Shown: positions 53,684 to 62,069, numbered from the stretch's first letter. The stretch: 64,000 nt of DNA from Candidatus Hydrogenedentota bacterium (GCA_019637335.1 JAHBVV010000019.1:64391-128390); one strand, 5' to 3'. Translations and numbers: made by a program. The notes: a model not told the origin generated them from the sequence alone.

Positions 53684-54496
53684 ATGAAGGGCAGGATCGT
53701 GCTTTGTCTGGTGATGGCGACGACCGCGGCGTTTGCGGACGACGCCGGCGTGCGGGAATCGACCCAGTTCGGCGCGAAACGGCTCGATTTTACTGTGGAC
53801 GGCGCGCCGGGCTTTGTCATCGAGCCGCCGGTCCGCAAATTCGACAAGAACCATCCCTGGGTCTGGTATGCGCCCACGTTCCTGGGGCGCCACCCCGACC
53901 CGAGCCACGAATGGTACTTCAAGCCCCTCCTCGACGCCGGGTTCTACATTGCGGGCGTCGAAGTGGGGGAGTCCTTCGGCAGTCCAGACGGCGTCGCCGC
54001 CTACCAGGCCTTCCACACCCACGTAGTAGCCGCGTATAACCTGTCGATCAGGCCCGTGTTGCTCCCGCAGAGCCGGGGCGGGCTCATGCTCTACAACTGG
54101 GCCGTTGCGCATCCGGAGTCCGTCGGCGCCGTCGCGGGGATATACACCGTGTGCAGTTTCACCAGCTATCCCGGCGTGGAGAAGGCCGCGCCCGCGTATG
54201 GGCTGAGCGCGGCAGACCTGGAAGCGCGCCGGGCAGACTTCGAACCCATCGAACGCCTGGCGCCGCTCGCCCGGGCCGGGGTCCCGGTGTTCCACATACA
54301 CGGCGACGCCGACGCGGTCGTGCCGGTGGAGGAGAACGCGGGCAAGCTGGTGGCGCGTTACCGAAACCTGGGCGGGACCGCGACCCTGAAGTTGGTGGCC
54401 GGGAAAGGACACGAGGTGTGCGACGAGTTTTTCAAGGACCCGGAGTTTCTGGCATTTATGCTGGAGCACGGCGGGAGGGCGCGACATGACGAGTGA
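53684..54496 (+). CDS. Secreted alpha/beta hydrolase
   Basis: The 270-residue protein has a signal peptide (MKGRIVLCLVMATTAAFADD). An alpha/beta hydrolase fold follows with the nucleophile elbow LPQSRGGLM, the Asp candidate in HGDADAVVP, and His in GKGHEV near the C-terminus. Family members are esterases or lipases; the closest pattern is the prolyl-oligopeptidase/esterase-type. GGAGGA at 53669-53674 lies 9 bases before ATG 53684. An upstream ATG at 53675 is too close to it. It overlaps the next gene by 11 bases. Confidence 0.82.
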   Translation: MKGRIVLCLVMATTAAFADDAGVRESTQFGAKRLDFTVDGAPGFVIEPPVRKFDKNHPWVWYAPTFLGRHPDPSHEWYFKPLLDAGFYIAGVEVGESFGSPDGVAAYQAFHTHVVAAYNLSIRPVLLPQSRGGLMLYNWAVAHPESVGAVAGIYTVCSFTSYPGVEKAAPAYGLSAADLEARRADFEPIERLAPLARAGVPVFHIHGDADAVVPVEENAGKLVARYRNLGGTATLKLVAGKGHEVCDEFFKDPEFLAFMLEHGGRARHDE

Positions 54497-54794
54497 AGAT
54501 CAGAAACGGCTGGCGGCGCTGGAATGGCGCGTGGCGCGCCTGGGCATGTGGAACAAGTTGCTCGTGGTGCTGGTGCTGTTTGCGCCGTTGTATCACGGGC
54601 TCCTGCAGCCGCTCGTGGAGAGCTGGCTCGTGCCCCTTGTCTACACCAGCCCGGAGCGCCTGAAGTACATGGCGGGGCCGCGCTACGAGTTTGCGTTCCT
54701 GCTCGGCGCCTTCGCGCTGGTCACGCTGGTTATTGCGCTCATCCTGATTTTCCGCGATGACCGGGCCGTGCGCCAGATGCGCCAGCGCCAGTAA
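54486..54794 (+). CDS. Small two-helix membrane protein, unknown function
   Basis: The 102-residue protein has a charged N-terminus, two hydrophobic segments (about 20-40 and 70-92) and a basic C-terminal tail. It overlaps the preceding hydrolase gene by 11 bases, which suggests coupled expression. I see no motif that identifies it. Confidence 0.55.
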   Translation: MTSEDQKRLAALEWRVARLGMWNKLLVVLVLFAPLYHGLLQPLVESWLVPLVYTSPERLKYMAGPRYEFAFLLGAFALVTLVIALILIFRDDRAVRQMRQRQ

Positions 54795-54858
54795 CCGGCG
54801 CGGCGGGCCGGTGATTCAAGCGGTCAATTGTGCCGTTGAAATTCCGGGCTCTTTCTGC

Positions 54859-54878
54859 CGCGGACACGAATGTCCGCG
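54859..54878. repeat. Palindromic extragenic element, copy 2
   Basis: CGCGGACA-CGAA-TGTCCGCG is a perfect 8-pair palindrome in the gap before the next gene. It is followed, as at 1249-1268, by GATCCT and a GCGCC/GGCGC palindrome. The distance between the two copies makes them a dispersed family. Confidence 0.8.
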
Positions 54879-54935
54879 ATCCTGGTGCGCCGCACGGCGC
54901 CGAAGACAGGCCAATCAACAACAGGAGGGCAGGCA

Positions 54936-56006
54936 ATGTTCGTGGTGACCAATCGGGAAGTGTTCCCCAGGCGTCGTGGATTCGACATGTTCGGGAAGAA
55001 ACCGGCGGCGGGCGCGGATACGCTGCGGCTGGTGGAGGCCACCGGATCGCCCGGGAACTGGCGGCTGGAGCTGCTCAAGGACCGCGCGGATGAGGCGATG
55101 AAGGCGCGCGCGGGGCTTTCCGGCCGCGGGCCCTGGTATGCGAGCGACTACGCCGCCGCATTGCTGCGGGAGAAGCTCCGGGGCCCCAACGGGCCGCGCA
55201 ACCTGCTGTTCTTCGTGCACGGCTTCAACAATGACGTGGAATCCGTCCTGGATCGCGCCTGGGGCTTCGAGCAGGCCTACGGCGTGGAGGTGGTTCCGTT
55301 CAGCTGGCCGGCCAACGGCGGCGGGGCCTGGGGCGTCGCCAGCAACAAGAGCGACAAACGCGACGCGCTGAATTCCACGGGCGCGCTCGACCGGTGCATC
55401 GAGCGGATCGGACAATTCATTGAGCAATTCAACGAGGAAGGCCTCGATCGCATCCGGAAAGCGGCGCGCCTGGCCCACCCCGACGACAAGGAGCAGGAGG
55501 ACGCGTTTATCGCGCGGGAGATGGCCCGGGCGTGCCCGATACGCGTCAGCATGCTGCTGCACAGCATGGGCAACTACCTGTTCAAGCACCTGCTTCAATC
55601 GAGCACCTACCACGCGCGCGATCTGGTGTTTGAAAACGTGATTCTCGCCGCGGCCGACACGAACAACCTGGACCACGCCCGCTGGGTCGATGAGATCCGC
55701 TGCCGCAACCGGGTCTACATCACGATCAACGAGGACGACTCCGCGCTGCGGGTTTCCCGGATGAAGGCGGGCGACCAGCAGCGCGCGCGCCTGGGCCACT
55801 ACACCTATGGCCTCGATTCATCGCAGGGGGTCTACGTCAACTTCACGAAGACCAAACATGTCGGCGATTCCCACGCCTACTTTGAGGGCGAACCGGTGGA
55901 GAAGAACCCGCGGGCGAAGGCGTTTTTTCAGGCCGCCGTCAACGGCGAAACCGCGGAGACGCCCCTGCCCTACAACGCCGCGAAGAACCTCTACGGCATC
56001 GAGTAG
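54936..56006 (+). CDS. DUF900-like alpha/beta hydrolase
   Basis: The 356-residue protein has the DUF900 lead motif LLFFVHGFNND. The nucleophile elbow LLHSMGNYLFKHLLQ follows near residue 210, and then ENVILAAADTNN typical of the family. It has no signal peptide. DUF900 proteins are uncharacterised alpha/beta hydrolases. ATG 54936 has AGGAGGG 7 bases before it. An upstream start at 54870 would include the palindromic element, so it is less likely. The stop is 4 bases from the convergent esterase. Confidence 0.82.
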   Translation: MFVVTNREVFPRRRGFDMFGKKPAAGADTLRLVEATGSPGNWRLELLKDRADEAMKARAGLSGRGPWYASDYAAALLREKLRGPNGPRNLLFFVHGFNNDVESVLDRAWGFEQAYGVEVVPFSWPANGGGAWGVASNKSDKRDALNSTGALDRCIERIGQFIEQFNEEGLDRIRKAARLAHPDDKEQEDAFIAREMARACPIRVSMLLHSMGNYLFKHLLQSSTYHARDLVFENVILAAADTNNLDHARWVDEIRCRNRVYITINEDDSALRVSRMKAGDQQRARLGHYTYGLDSSQGVYVNFTKTKHVGDSHAYFEGEPVEKNPRAKAFFQAAVNGETAETPLPYNAAKNLYGIE

Positions 56007-56009
56007 CGC

Positions 56010-57137
56010 CTACTCCGCGACGAGTTGGGTCGCCGTGGCCTCGGGCGGCTTGAGGTACGTGTCCATCCACGCGTACATCAGCGCACGCGACTCGTGCGGC
56101 ACGCTGTGGCCCCGCCCGTGTACGAAAAACGCGTAGTTCTCCGGCGCGCCCGCGATCTCGTAGAGGTCCGCTGTTGCAAGCATCATCAGCACCCGCTGGC
56201 GCTGCGTCGCCGGGTTGCCGTCGTTCAGCCCGTCAATCTGCAACATCGCCCGGGGCGCCACCAGCGCGACCATGTGGTGGAAATCGATCGGCGGCAGTTC
56301 GTTGTTCAGCAGGCCCGGGCGCAGGTGCTTGAAGTAGACATACCAGCGATCACGCGACCAGTTGAGCACGGCCGGGTTGTGCCGGAAGGACGGCGCCGAG
56401 CAATTCGAGGCGCCCGCCTTCACGCGCTCGTCGTAGGCCGCCAGGAAGATGGTTCCGTGCCCGCCGAGGGAGTGGCCCAGCGCGCCGATGCGGTCCGAGT
56501 CCACCTCTGGCAGCGTTTCGAGCACATCGATGGCGATGCTGTGCTCGTAGGTGAACTTGCCCACCGCCGTCCACTCCGGGTGCTTCTCGTGGAACGCTGA
56601 TGTGTCGTAGGAGCCCTTCTCGGGGATGCGGTGGCCCGAAACGAAGTGCTCCGGCGCGATCGCCACATAGCCGCGCCGGCTCAGGTGATCGAGGTAGGCC
56701 TTGGTGGAATCATCCACCAGCCCAGCGGCCTGCTTTCCGCCTTCGTCGAAGGTGCCGTGCAGCGCCACCACCGCGGGAAACGGGGCCTCGCCGGCCAGCG
56801 GGATGCCGAGGTACGCATAGGCCCGTTCGCCCGCTTCCACGGCGTAGCTGATCAGCTTGCGGGTGTAGACGCCATCCACCACGGCGCTCTCGTGCTCCTG
56901 AACGTCCAGCGGCGGCTTCTCGGGCTTGTGCTGGTCGCGGAGCAGATCGAGAAAGGCCTGCTTGATCGCCGGGCGCCGCGCTTCCCAGTCCGCCTTCGAT
57001 TCGAGGCCGTCCGTGAGGTCGGTCCACGAGGATTCAACCGGCGGCGCCTCCATCAGGGGGTTGGGCGCCGGGGCCTGTGCGGATGCACCCGCAGACAACA
57101 GACAAGTAATGAGCACGAACGGTTCACAACATTTCAT
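56010..57137 (-). CDS. Secreted dienelactone-hydrolase/acetyl-esterase-like protein
   Basis: The 375-residue protein has a signal peptide (MKCCEPFVLITCLLSAGASAQ). An alpha/beta hydrolase core shows VVALHGTFDEGG, nucleophile elbow GHSLGGHG, a likely Asp in LQIDGLNDGNP and His in HGRGHSVP. The best match by phrasing is the dienelactone-hydrolase-like or acetylxylan-esterase-like group. AGGAGG lies 13 bases before ATG 57137, a rather long spacing. An earlier in-frame start at 57212 would overlap hicA. It lies downstream of the first hicA gene on the same strand. Confidence 0.78.
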   Translation of the reverse strand: MKCCEPFVLITCLLSAGASAQAPAPNPLMEAPPVESSWTDLTDGLESKADWEARRPAIKQAFLDLLRDQHKPEKPPLDVQEHESAVVDGVYTRKLISYAVEAGERAYAYLGIPLAGEAPFPAVVALHGTFDEGGKQAAGLVDDSTKAYLDHLSRRGYVAIAPEHFVSGHRIPEKGSYDTSAFHEKHPEWTAVGKFTYEHSIAIDVLETLPEVDSDRIGALGHSLGGHGTIFLAAYDERVKAGASNCSAPSFRHNPAVLNWSRDRWYVYFKHLRPGLLNNELPPIDFHHMVALVAPRAMLQIDGLNDGNPATQRQRVLMMLATADLYEIAGAPENYAFFVHGRGHSVPHESRALMYAWMDTYLKPPEATATQLVAE

Positions 57138-57165
57138 GAGTTTCGAAGTGCCTCCTCTCAAGAAG

Positions 57166-57390
57166 CTACAGTAGTTCAATGAATTCGTCGACCGACAGTC
57201 CGCTCTGTGCAATTATCGATTTCAGTGTTCCCCTCGGCAGTTCGCGGGTATGGACAGGAACAATCACCCGCGCCCCTCTGTTGGGATTGTGCAGCAGAAG
57301 ATGGCTGCCGCGCTGGCGCCGCTCTTTGAACCCAGCTTTTTTCAGCGCCGCAACCACGTCTCTGGGCACAAGTGACGGCAACCTGCTCAC
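57166..57390 (-). CDS. hicA: HicA toxin, copy 1
   Basis: The 74-residue protein matches HicA mRNA interferase. It has LVPRDVVAALKKAGFKERRQRGSHLLLHN with the conserved Gly-Ser-His and a double-strand-RNA-binding-like fold, then HTRELPRGTLKSII. HicA cleaves mRNA. It overlaps hicB by 4 bases (ATGA) and follows hicB in order, the reverse of the E. coli order. It is about 65 percent identical by eye to the second HicA. Confidence 0.92.
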   Translation of the reverse strand: MSRLPSLVPRDVVAALKKAGFKERRQRGSHLLLHNPNRGARVIVPVHTRELPRGTLKSIIAQSGLSVDEFIELL

Positions 57391-57632
57391 GCAACCGCCG
57401 GTGGTTCGATATGGATGACCGTGTCTACCGGAGCGCTAATTTGATCATGCGGGATGGGCATTCCGTCTTCCACGAGAACCTCCAGGTACAATCCAATGGC
57501 CTCTTTCGCCATGGCCATCGCGTGATCGTAGTCTTCGCCCCAGGTTACACATCCGGGCAGCGAGGGGACGGTCACCGTGTAGCCGCCCTCCGGTTCCGGC
57601 TCTAGGTGTATTCGGTACGCGTGTTTCGCCAT
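57387..57632 (-). CDS. hicB: HicB antitoxin, copy 1
   Basis: The 81-residue protein matches the short HicB family: AYRIHLEPEPEGGYTVTVPSLPGCVTWGEDYDHAMAMAKEAIGLYL. It is the RNase-H-like partial fold without a DNA-binding tail. It neutralises HicA by direct binding; without a helix-turn-helix it may not repress its own promoter. GGAG lies 10 bases before the ATG. The extended -10 TGCTATACT at 57663-57658 is upstream. Confidence 0.92.
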   Translation of the reverse strand: MAKHAYRIHLEPEPEGGYTVTVPSLPGCVTWGEDYDHAMAMAKEAIGLYLEVLVEDGMPIPHDQISAPVDTVIHIEPPAVA

Positions 57633-57657
57633 GATATCGGTCTCCTACATATCCCTG

Positions 57658-57666
57658 AGTATAGCA
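57658..57666 (-). promoter_or_regulatory. Extended -10 box of the first hicBA pair
   Basis: TGCTATACT on the reverse strand, with TATACT at 57663-57658, 26 bases before the ATG of hicB. There is no good -35. Confidence 0.5.
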
Positions 57667-57717
57667 GAATTGCCTCGAGGCGCCACTGACGCCAGGGCAA
57701 TCATTCAAGATCCTGGG

Positions 57718-57942
57718 CTAGAGCAAGTCATTGAATTCGTCCTCTGCAAGATCGCTCTGGCGAACAATGGACTTCAGCGTTCCCCGTGGCAATTCGCGGG
57801 CATGAGCCGGAACCGTGACGAGGCGCTCACGCACAGGATGCCAAAGATGGAGGTGGCTGCCGCGCTGCCGGATTTCTTTGAATCCGGCCTTCTTCAGTGC
57901 CGCGATGACCTCGCGTGCGGTGAGGGACGGCAGGCGACTCAT
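57718..57942 (-). CDS. hicA: HicA toxin, copy 2
   Basis: The 74-residue protein reads LTAREVIAALKKAGFKEIRQRGSHLHLWH with the same Gly-Ser-His and a C-terminal HARELPRGTLKSIV. It follows its own hicB with a 4-base overlap. It is collinear with the first copy. The gap to the first module is 85 bases. Confidence 0.92.
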   Translation of the reverse strand: MSRLPSLTAREVIAALKKAGFKEIRQRGSHLHLWHPVRERLVTVPAHARELPRGTLKSIVRQSDLAEDEFNDLL

Positions 57943-58184
57943 ACGGCGGCAGGCGTTGTAACCTCGACGACAACATCGATAGGCTCCGCAAATGATTCCT
58001 GAGGAACAGGCTGACCGAGTTCCGAAAGGACCTCGATATGCCCCTCAATGGCTTCTTTCGCCATAGCCATCGCATGCTCGTAGTCTTCGCCCCAGGTCAC
58101 GCACCCCGGGAGTGAGGGTACCGTGACCGTGAAACCGCCTTCGGGCTCCGGCTCCAGATGAATGCGGTACGCAAGTTTGCCCAT
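57939..58184 (-). CDS. hicB: HicB antitoxin, copy 2
   Basis: The 81-residue protein reads AYRIHLEPEPEGGFTVTVPSLPGCVTWGEDYEHAMAMAKEAIEG, nearly identical over the first 45 residues to the first copy and then different. ATG 58184 is chosen because AGGAGGTGA lies 6 bases before it. A GTG at 58193 would overlap that site. The divergence in the C-terminal half suggests separate toxin pairing. Confidence 0.92.
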   Translation of the reverse strand: MGKLAYRIHLEPEPEGGFTVTVPSLPGCVTWGEDYEHAMAMAKEAIEGHIEVLSELGQPVPQESFAEPIDVVVEVTTPAAV

Positions 58185-58209
58185 GGAATTCACCTCCTGT
58201 GTTTAATGG

Positions 58210-58218
58210 AGTATACCA
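58210..58218 (-). promoter_or_regulatory. Extended -10 box of the second hicBA pair
   Basis: TGGTATACT on the reverse strand with TATACT at 58215-58210, 26 bases before the hicB ATG, the same distance as in the first module. The arrangement was duplicated together with the genes. Confidence 0.5.
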
Positions 58219-58321
58219 GAAGCAGTTGCTACCGGCTTATTGCCGGTCGGGGGGGTTGACGATAATTCCGTTCCGCACCGCCATTACTTCGACCGGTTTG
58301 CGCGCGCGGAATCGCGCTCCC

Positions 58322-58327
58322 TATACT
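58322..58327 (+). promoter_or_regulatory. Candidate -10 box of the FG-GAP gene
   Basis: TATACT lies 26 bases before ATG 58353, with AGGAG between. A weak TTTGCG 19 bases upstream could be the -35. Confidence 0.45.
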
Positions 58328-58352
58328 GCCGGGAAGCCACAGGAGCAGCACG

Positions 58353-59591
58353 ATGAACCCCACACGATTACTTCTTGTCCTTGCCATCGCGTCCGCCGCA
58401 TCGACCGGCGCCTTCCCCGCCTTCCAGGAACACGTCATCAACCCCGACGCCGGCACCGGGCTCGCCATCACCGTCGCCGACGTCAACAACGACGGGAAAC
58501 CCGATATCGTCGGCGTTAGCTCGGACGACGTGGCGTGGTACGAAAATCCCACGTGGGAGCGGCATCTCATCGCGGACACCATCCGGAATTCCAACGTCTG
58601 CATCGCCGCACACGACATCGACGGCGACGGCATCCCGGAGTTCGCGCTGGGCGCCGACTGGCAATTCAACAACACCGAGTCGGGCGGGGCGCTGTTTTTG
58701 CTCAGCCACCAGGGCGATGTGAAGCAGCCGTGGAAGGTCACGACGCTGGTGGAAGAGGAACCCACCCTGCACCGGATTCAATGGGCGGACCTGGACGGCG
58801 ACGGAAGGAAGGAGCTGGTGGTCGCCCCGCTCAAGGGCCGGGGCTCCACGGGGCCGGACTTTACGGACGCCGGCGTGAAGTTGTATGCCCTTTTCCCGGG
58901 AGAGGATCCGCTGGCGACGCCCTGGCGGGAGGAAGTCATCAGCACCGATTTTCATCTCGTTCACAATCTCTTTGTTCACCCACCGCGCGATGCTTCGAGG
59001 AGCCTGGCCCAGTCGGTGACGTTCGCGGCCCGGGAGGGGCTGATGACCTTCGGCCGAAATCGGGAAGAGTCTCCGCCGTACAGAGCCAGTCAATTTAACA
59101 AGGTTCTGGCGCATCCATTGATTCCCGAGGGCGCGGGCGAAGTGAAGAGTGTGGAAATTGCGCCGCTCTCGGGCCAGCGGGCGCCGCGTTTTCTCGTGGG
59201 GACCATCGAACCCTGGCACGGCCATCAGGCGGTCGTGTATCTCGGGCCCGATGCCGAGGGCGAGATGTCGCGATTCGTCCTGGACGATCAACTCAAGGGC
59301 GGTCATGCGGTCTGGTTCGAGGATTTTGACCGCGACGGCGCGCCGGATATGCTCGTCGGCTTCCGCGAAAAGGCGGGGCCGAAGAACCTGCCCGGCCTGA
59401 ATATCTACCAGCTCGCCATCGGCGAGGACGATCAGGTCACCGCCGAAAAACACATCATCGACGACGGCGGCATGGCCACGGAAGACGCGCTGGCCGCCGA
59501 CATGAACGGCGATGGTTGGCCGGATGTGGTGGCCTACGGCCGGGCCACGAAGAACATCAAGTATTACGAGAACCTCGGCGCCAATGAATAA
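58353..59591 (+). CDS. Secreted FG-GAP/VCBS-repeat protein
   Basis: The 412-residue protein has a signal peptide (MNPTRLLLVLAIASAASTGA). Repeats with calcium-type loops such as VADVNNDGKPDIV, AHDIDGDGIPEFA, WADLDGDGRKELV, FEDFDRDGAPDML and ADMNGDGWPDVV follow. These are FG-GAP/VCBS blades of an integrin-like propeller with Asp-rich calcium loops. Such proteins bind surfaces or partners outside the cell; no enzyme motif is visible. AGGAG lies 7 bases before the ATG. Its end overlaps the next gene by 8 bases. Confidence 0.88.
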   Translation: MNPTRLLLVLAIASAASTGAFPAFQEHVINPDAGTGLAITVADVNNDGKPDIVGVSSDDVAWYENPTWERHLIADTIRNSNVCIAAHDIDGDGIPEFALGADWQFNNTESGGALFLLSHQGDVKQPWKVTTLVEEEPTLHRIQWADLDGDGRKELVVAPLKGRGSTGPDFTDAGVKLYALFPGEDPLATPWREEVISTDFHLVHNLFVHPPRDASRSLAQSVTFAAREGLMTFGRNREESPPYRASQFNKVLAHPLIPEGAGEVKSVEIAPLSGQRAPRFLVGTIEPWHGHQAVVYLGPDAEGEMSRFVLDDQLKGGHAVWFEDFDRDGAPDMLVGFREKAGPKNLPGLNIYQLAIGEDDQVTAEKHIIDDGGMATEDALAADMNGDGWPDVVAYGRATKNIKYYENLGANE

Positions 59592-61059
59592 CCGCCTCAT
59601 CGCCTGCATCCTGCTCTTCGCCGTGCTGGCGGGTTGCGGCGCCCCGAGTGAAAAAGAGGCCCCGCAGGATTCCCCGGTGTCGCTGGAAGGGTTCAATGTG
59701 GTCGTTATCCTCATTGATTCCCTTCGGGCCGATCACCTCGGGGCCTACGGGCGTCCGGGGCCGACCTCCCCGTTCATTGATACCCTCGCCAGCGACGCCG
59801 TGGTCTTCGGCGAGGCGCACGCCCCATCGTCGTTCACGCGCGAGTCCGTGTCGGCCCTGTTCACCGGGAAACTGCCTTCGCAGAGCGGCGCCACGGGCTG
59901 GGCGGCCCGCCCCTCGGGCCCGCGGCTGGGCCCGATCTTCCGGGAAGCGGGCTACGCCACCGGATTTTTCAGCGAGAGCGTGGTCGTAAAAGGGCCCGCC
60001 TACACCGAGGGCTTCGACGACTTCGAGTTTTTCGACCTGACCAACGCCGACCGCGAGCACGCGCCGCGGCTGTCCGAACGCGCGCTGGAATTCGCGAAAA
60101 AGCATGCCGCCGATCCCTTCCTGATGTACGTCCACTATCTCGACCCGCACGGCGAATACTATCCGCCCGCGGAGTACGCGGCCCGATTCGTGGACCAGCC
60201 CCCGGAAGTTCCGCTGACCCTCTATGAATCCGGGGAAGGCGTGATCAACGTCCGCGCGCACCGGAATGCGCTCGTGGCGCGGGGATTCGCGCCGGGCCAG
60301 AAAGACTTCGAGGACTGGCGCGGAACCTACGAAGCGGAGATCGCCTATGTGGACGACGCCGTGCGTATGCTGGTGGAGGGCCTCGAAGCGCTCGGTGTCC
60401 TGGATCGCACGTTGCTCGTCGTGACCTCGGACCATGGGGAAGAATTCCTGGAGCACGGCTACGTGGAGCACGCGTGGACGGTGTACCGCGAGAGCACGCA
60501 CGTGCCGCTGCTGCTGCATGTGCCCCGCGCGCTGTCCCCCGCGCGTATCGACGCCCGCATCTCCACGGTGCGCATCCTGCCCACGCTGTTGTCGCTGGCC
60601 GGCCTCGAAACGCCCGCCGGGCTGCCGCGCCCGCTCATCGAGGAGGCCGGCGGCAAGGTGGAAGCCATCTCGGAGCCCGGCCCCGTGATTTCCGAGAACC
60701 ACATCGAGTTCCGCAACTCCTCGGTCGCGCTGCGGGATGGGGATTGGACCTACATCGCGTGGTTTCGCGAAATCCCGCCCGAATCGCGCCACACCGCCCT
60801 GCGGATCGACGGCGAGAAAATCGCGGCCGGCGCGCCTTTTCCGATCGGGGCCACGCCCGTGCGCGAGGAGCTTTTCAACACGGCATCCGACCCGGATGAA
60901 CAGCGGGATATCGCCGCCGCCCAACCGGACGCGCTGGAGCGCATGCGCGGGCTGCTCGAGGCCTACCGTGAGGCGTGCCGGGGCGCTGCGGAGGGCGCCC
61001 CGCCCGAAGGCGCGGACGATGCCGCCCGCGAAGCCCTGGAGACCCTCGGCTACCTGTGA
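59584..61059 (+). CDS. Sulfatase-fold lipoprotein with Thr at the nucleophile position
   Basis: The 491-residue protein has a lipoprotein signal with lipobox LAGC (Cys18). The alkaline-phosphatase/sulfatase fold follows: VVVILIDSLRADHLG (metal Asp45), VTSDHGEEFLEHG and a C-terminal FNTASDPDEQRDI. The position of the formylglycine Cys reads SSFTRESVSALFTG, so Thr85 stands where Cys/Ser is in sulfatases, without CxPxR. That places it closer to phosphodiesterase or phosphoethanolamine-transferase-type members than to a formylglycine sulfatase. It overlaps the FG-GAP gene by 8 bases. ATG 59584 has no strong ribosome site, consistent with coupling. Confidence 0.82.
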   Translation: MNNRLIACILLFAVLAGCGAPSEKEAPQDSPVSLEGFNVVVILIDSLRADHLGAYGRPGPTSPFIDTLASDAVVFGEAHAPSSFTRESVSALFTGKLPSQSGATGWAARPSGPRLGPIFREAGYATGFFSESVVVKGPAYTEGFDDFEFFDLTNADREHAPRLSERALEFAKKHAADPFLMYVHYLDPHGEYYPPAEYAARFVDQPPEVPLTLYESGEGVINVRAHRNALVARGFAPGQKDFEDWRGTYEAEIAYVDDAVRMLVEGLEALGVLDRTLLVVTSDHGEEFLEHGYVEHAWTVYRESTHVPLLLHVPRALSPARIDARISTVRILPTLLSLAGLETPAGLPRPLIEEAGGKVEAISEPGPVISENHIEFRNSSVALRDGDWTYIAWFREIPPESRHTALRIDGEKIAAGAPFPIGATPVREELFNTASDPDEQRDIAAAQPDALERMRGLLEAYREACRGAAEGAPPEGADDAAREALETLGYL

Positions 61060-61085
61060 AAAGTCGCGGGCGCGCCCCGGCGATT

Positions 61086-61094
61086 TGCTATACT
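61086..61094 (+). promoter_or_regulatory. Extended -10 box before the epimerase gene
   Basis: TGCTATACT with TATACT at 61089-61094, 30 bases before ATG 61125. It is the same nine bases as before the first hicBA pair. Confidence 0.5.
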
Positions 61095-61124
61095 GCCGCC
61101 GGTGGGCGAAGGGATGGAATCGGA

Positions 61125-61997
61125 ATGCAGCACCTGGAAAACGAATTCCTGAAGGTCTCCGCGAGCGCCAGTGGCGCGGAGCTGAGGCGCGTATTCGACA
61201 AGCAGCACAGCCTGGAACGCCTGTGGGAGGGCGATACCGCGGTCTGGAACCGCCACGCGCCCATCCTGTTCCCCATCGTCGGGCGGCTGCTGAACAATCA
61301 ATACACCTATGCGGGAAAAAACTACGAACTTCCCCAGCACGGCTTTGCGCGAGACCATGTCTTCGATGTGAAGCGCGAAACGGACGCCACCTTGTCCTAC
61401 ACGCTGTCGGACTCCGAGGCGACGCGCGAGGTCTACCCCTTTGCGTTTCACCTTCAGGTGGACTACACCCTGGTGCGGAATCAGATCCGGGTCGACTATA
61501 CCGTGACCAATCCGGGGCGCGAGACCATGCATTTCTCGATCGGCGGGCATCCGGGATTCGCGTGCCCGCTGCTGGAAGACGAGCGGTTCAGCGACTACTA
61601 CATCGAGTTCGAGAAGCAGGAGACTTGCGCGCGCTGGTACGCCAACGAAAACGGGCACATCCACCGCGCCGAGGAAGACTATCTGCTCGACACCAACATC
61701 ATCCCCTACACCATCGATCGCTTCAAGGAGGACGCCCTCATCTTCAAGGACCTCCAGTCGAAAACGGTGGCGATTAAGAGCTTCAAGAACAGCCATGCGG
61801 TGACGATGGACTTCGCGGGCTGGCCCTATCTCGGGATCTGGAGCAAGCCCGGCGGTGCGCCGTTCATCTGCCTGGAGCCGTGGTACGGGATCGCCGACCA
61901 CGTCGGGCACGATGGCGAACTCACCCGCAAAGAGGGTATTATGGCGCTCGAGCCCGGGCTCAATTTCTGTTGCTCCTACGGGCTTACCTTTACCTGA
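61125..61997 (+). CDS. Aldose 1-epimerase family protein
   Basis: The 290-residue protein fits the galactose mutarotase-like/aldose 1-epimerase fold. It has the N-terminal motif LFPIVGRLLNNQYTYAGK, ELPQHGFARDH, a central IGGHPGFACPL carrying His, and the C-terminal ICLEPWYGIADHVG. The group contains epimerases of glucose-6-phosphate and hexoses as well as proteins of unknown substrate. ATG 61125 was chosen over a longer frame that begins inside the previous gene. The GGGA upstream is weak. Confidence 0.88.
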   Translation: MQHLENEFLKVSASASGAELRRVFDKQHSLERLWEGDTAVWNRHAPILFPIVGRLLNNQYTYAGKNYELPQHGFARDHVFDVKRETDATLSYTLSDSEATREVYPFAFHLQVDYTLVRNQIRVDYTVTNPGRETMHFSIGGHPGFACPLLEDERFSDYYIEFEKQETCARWYANENGHIHRAEEDYLLDTNIIPYTIDRFKEDALIFKDLQSKTVAIKSFKNSHAVTMDFAGWPYLGIWSKPGGAPFICLEPWYGIADHVGHDGELTRKEGIMALEPGLNFCCSYGLTFT

Positions 61998-62069
61998 TCC
62001 GGTGGCGCCGGACGGGCCATTTTCTTGTGCAGCGGGCTTCGGCCAATTAACCAGAAGGAAGACACCATT

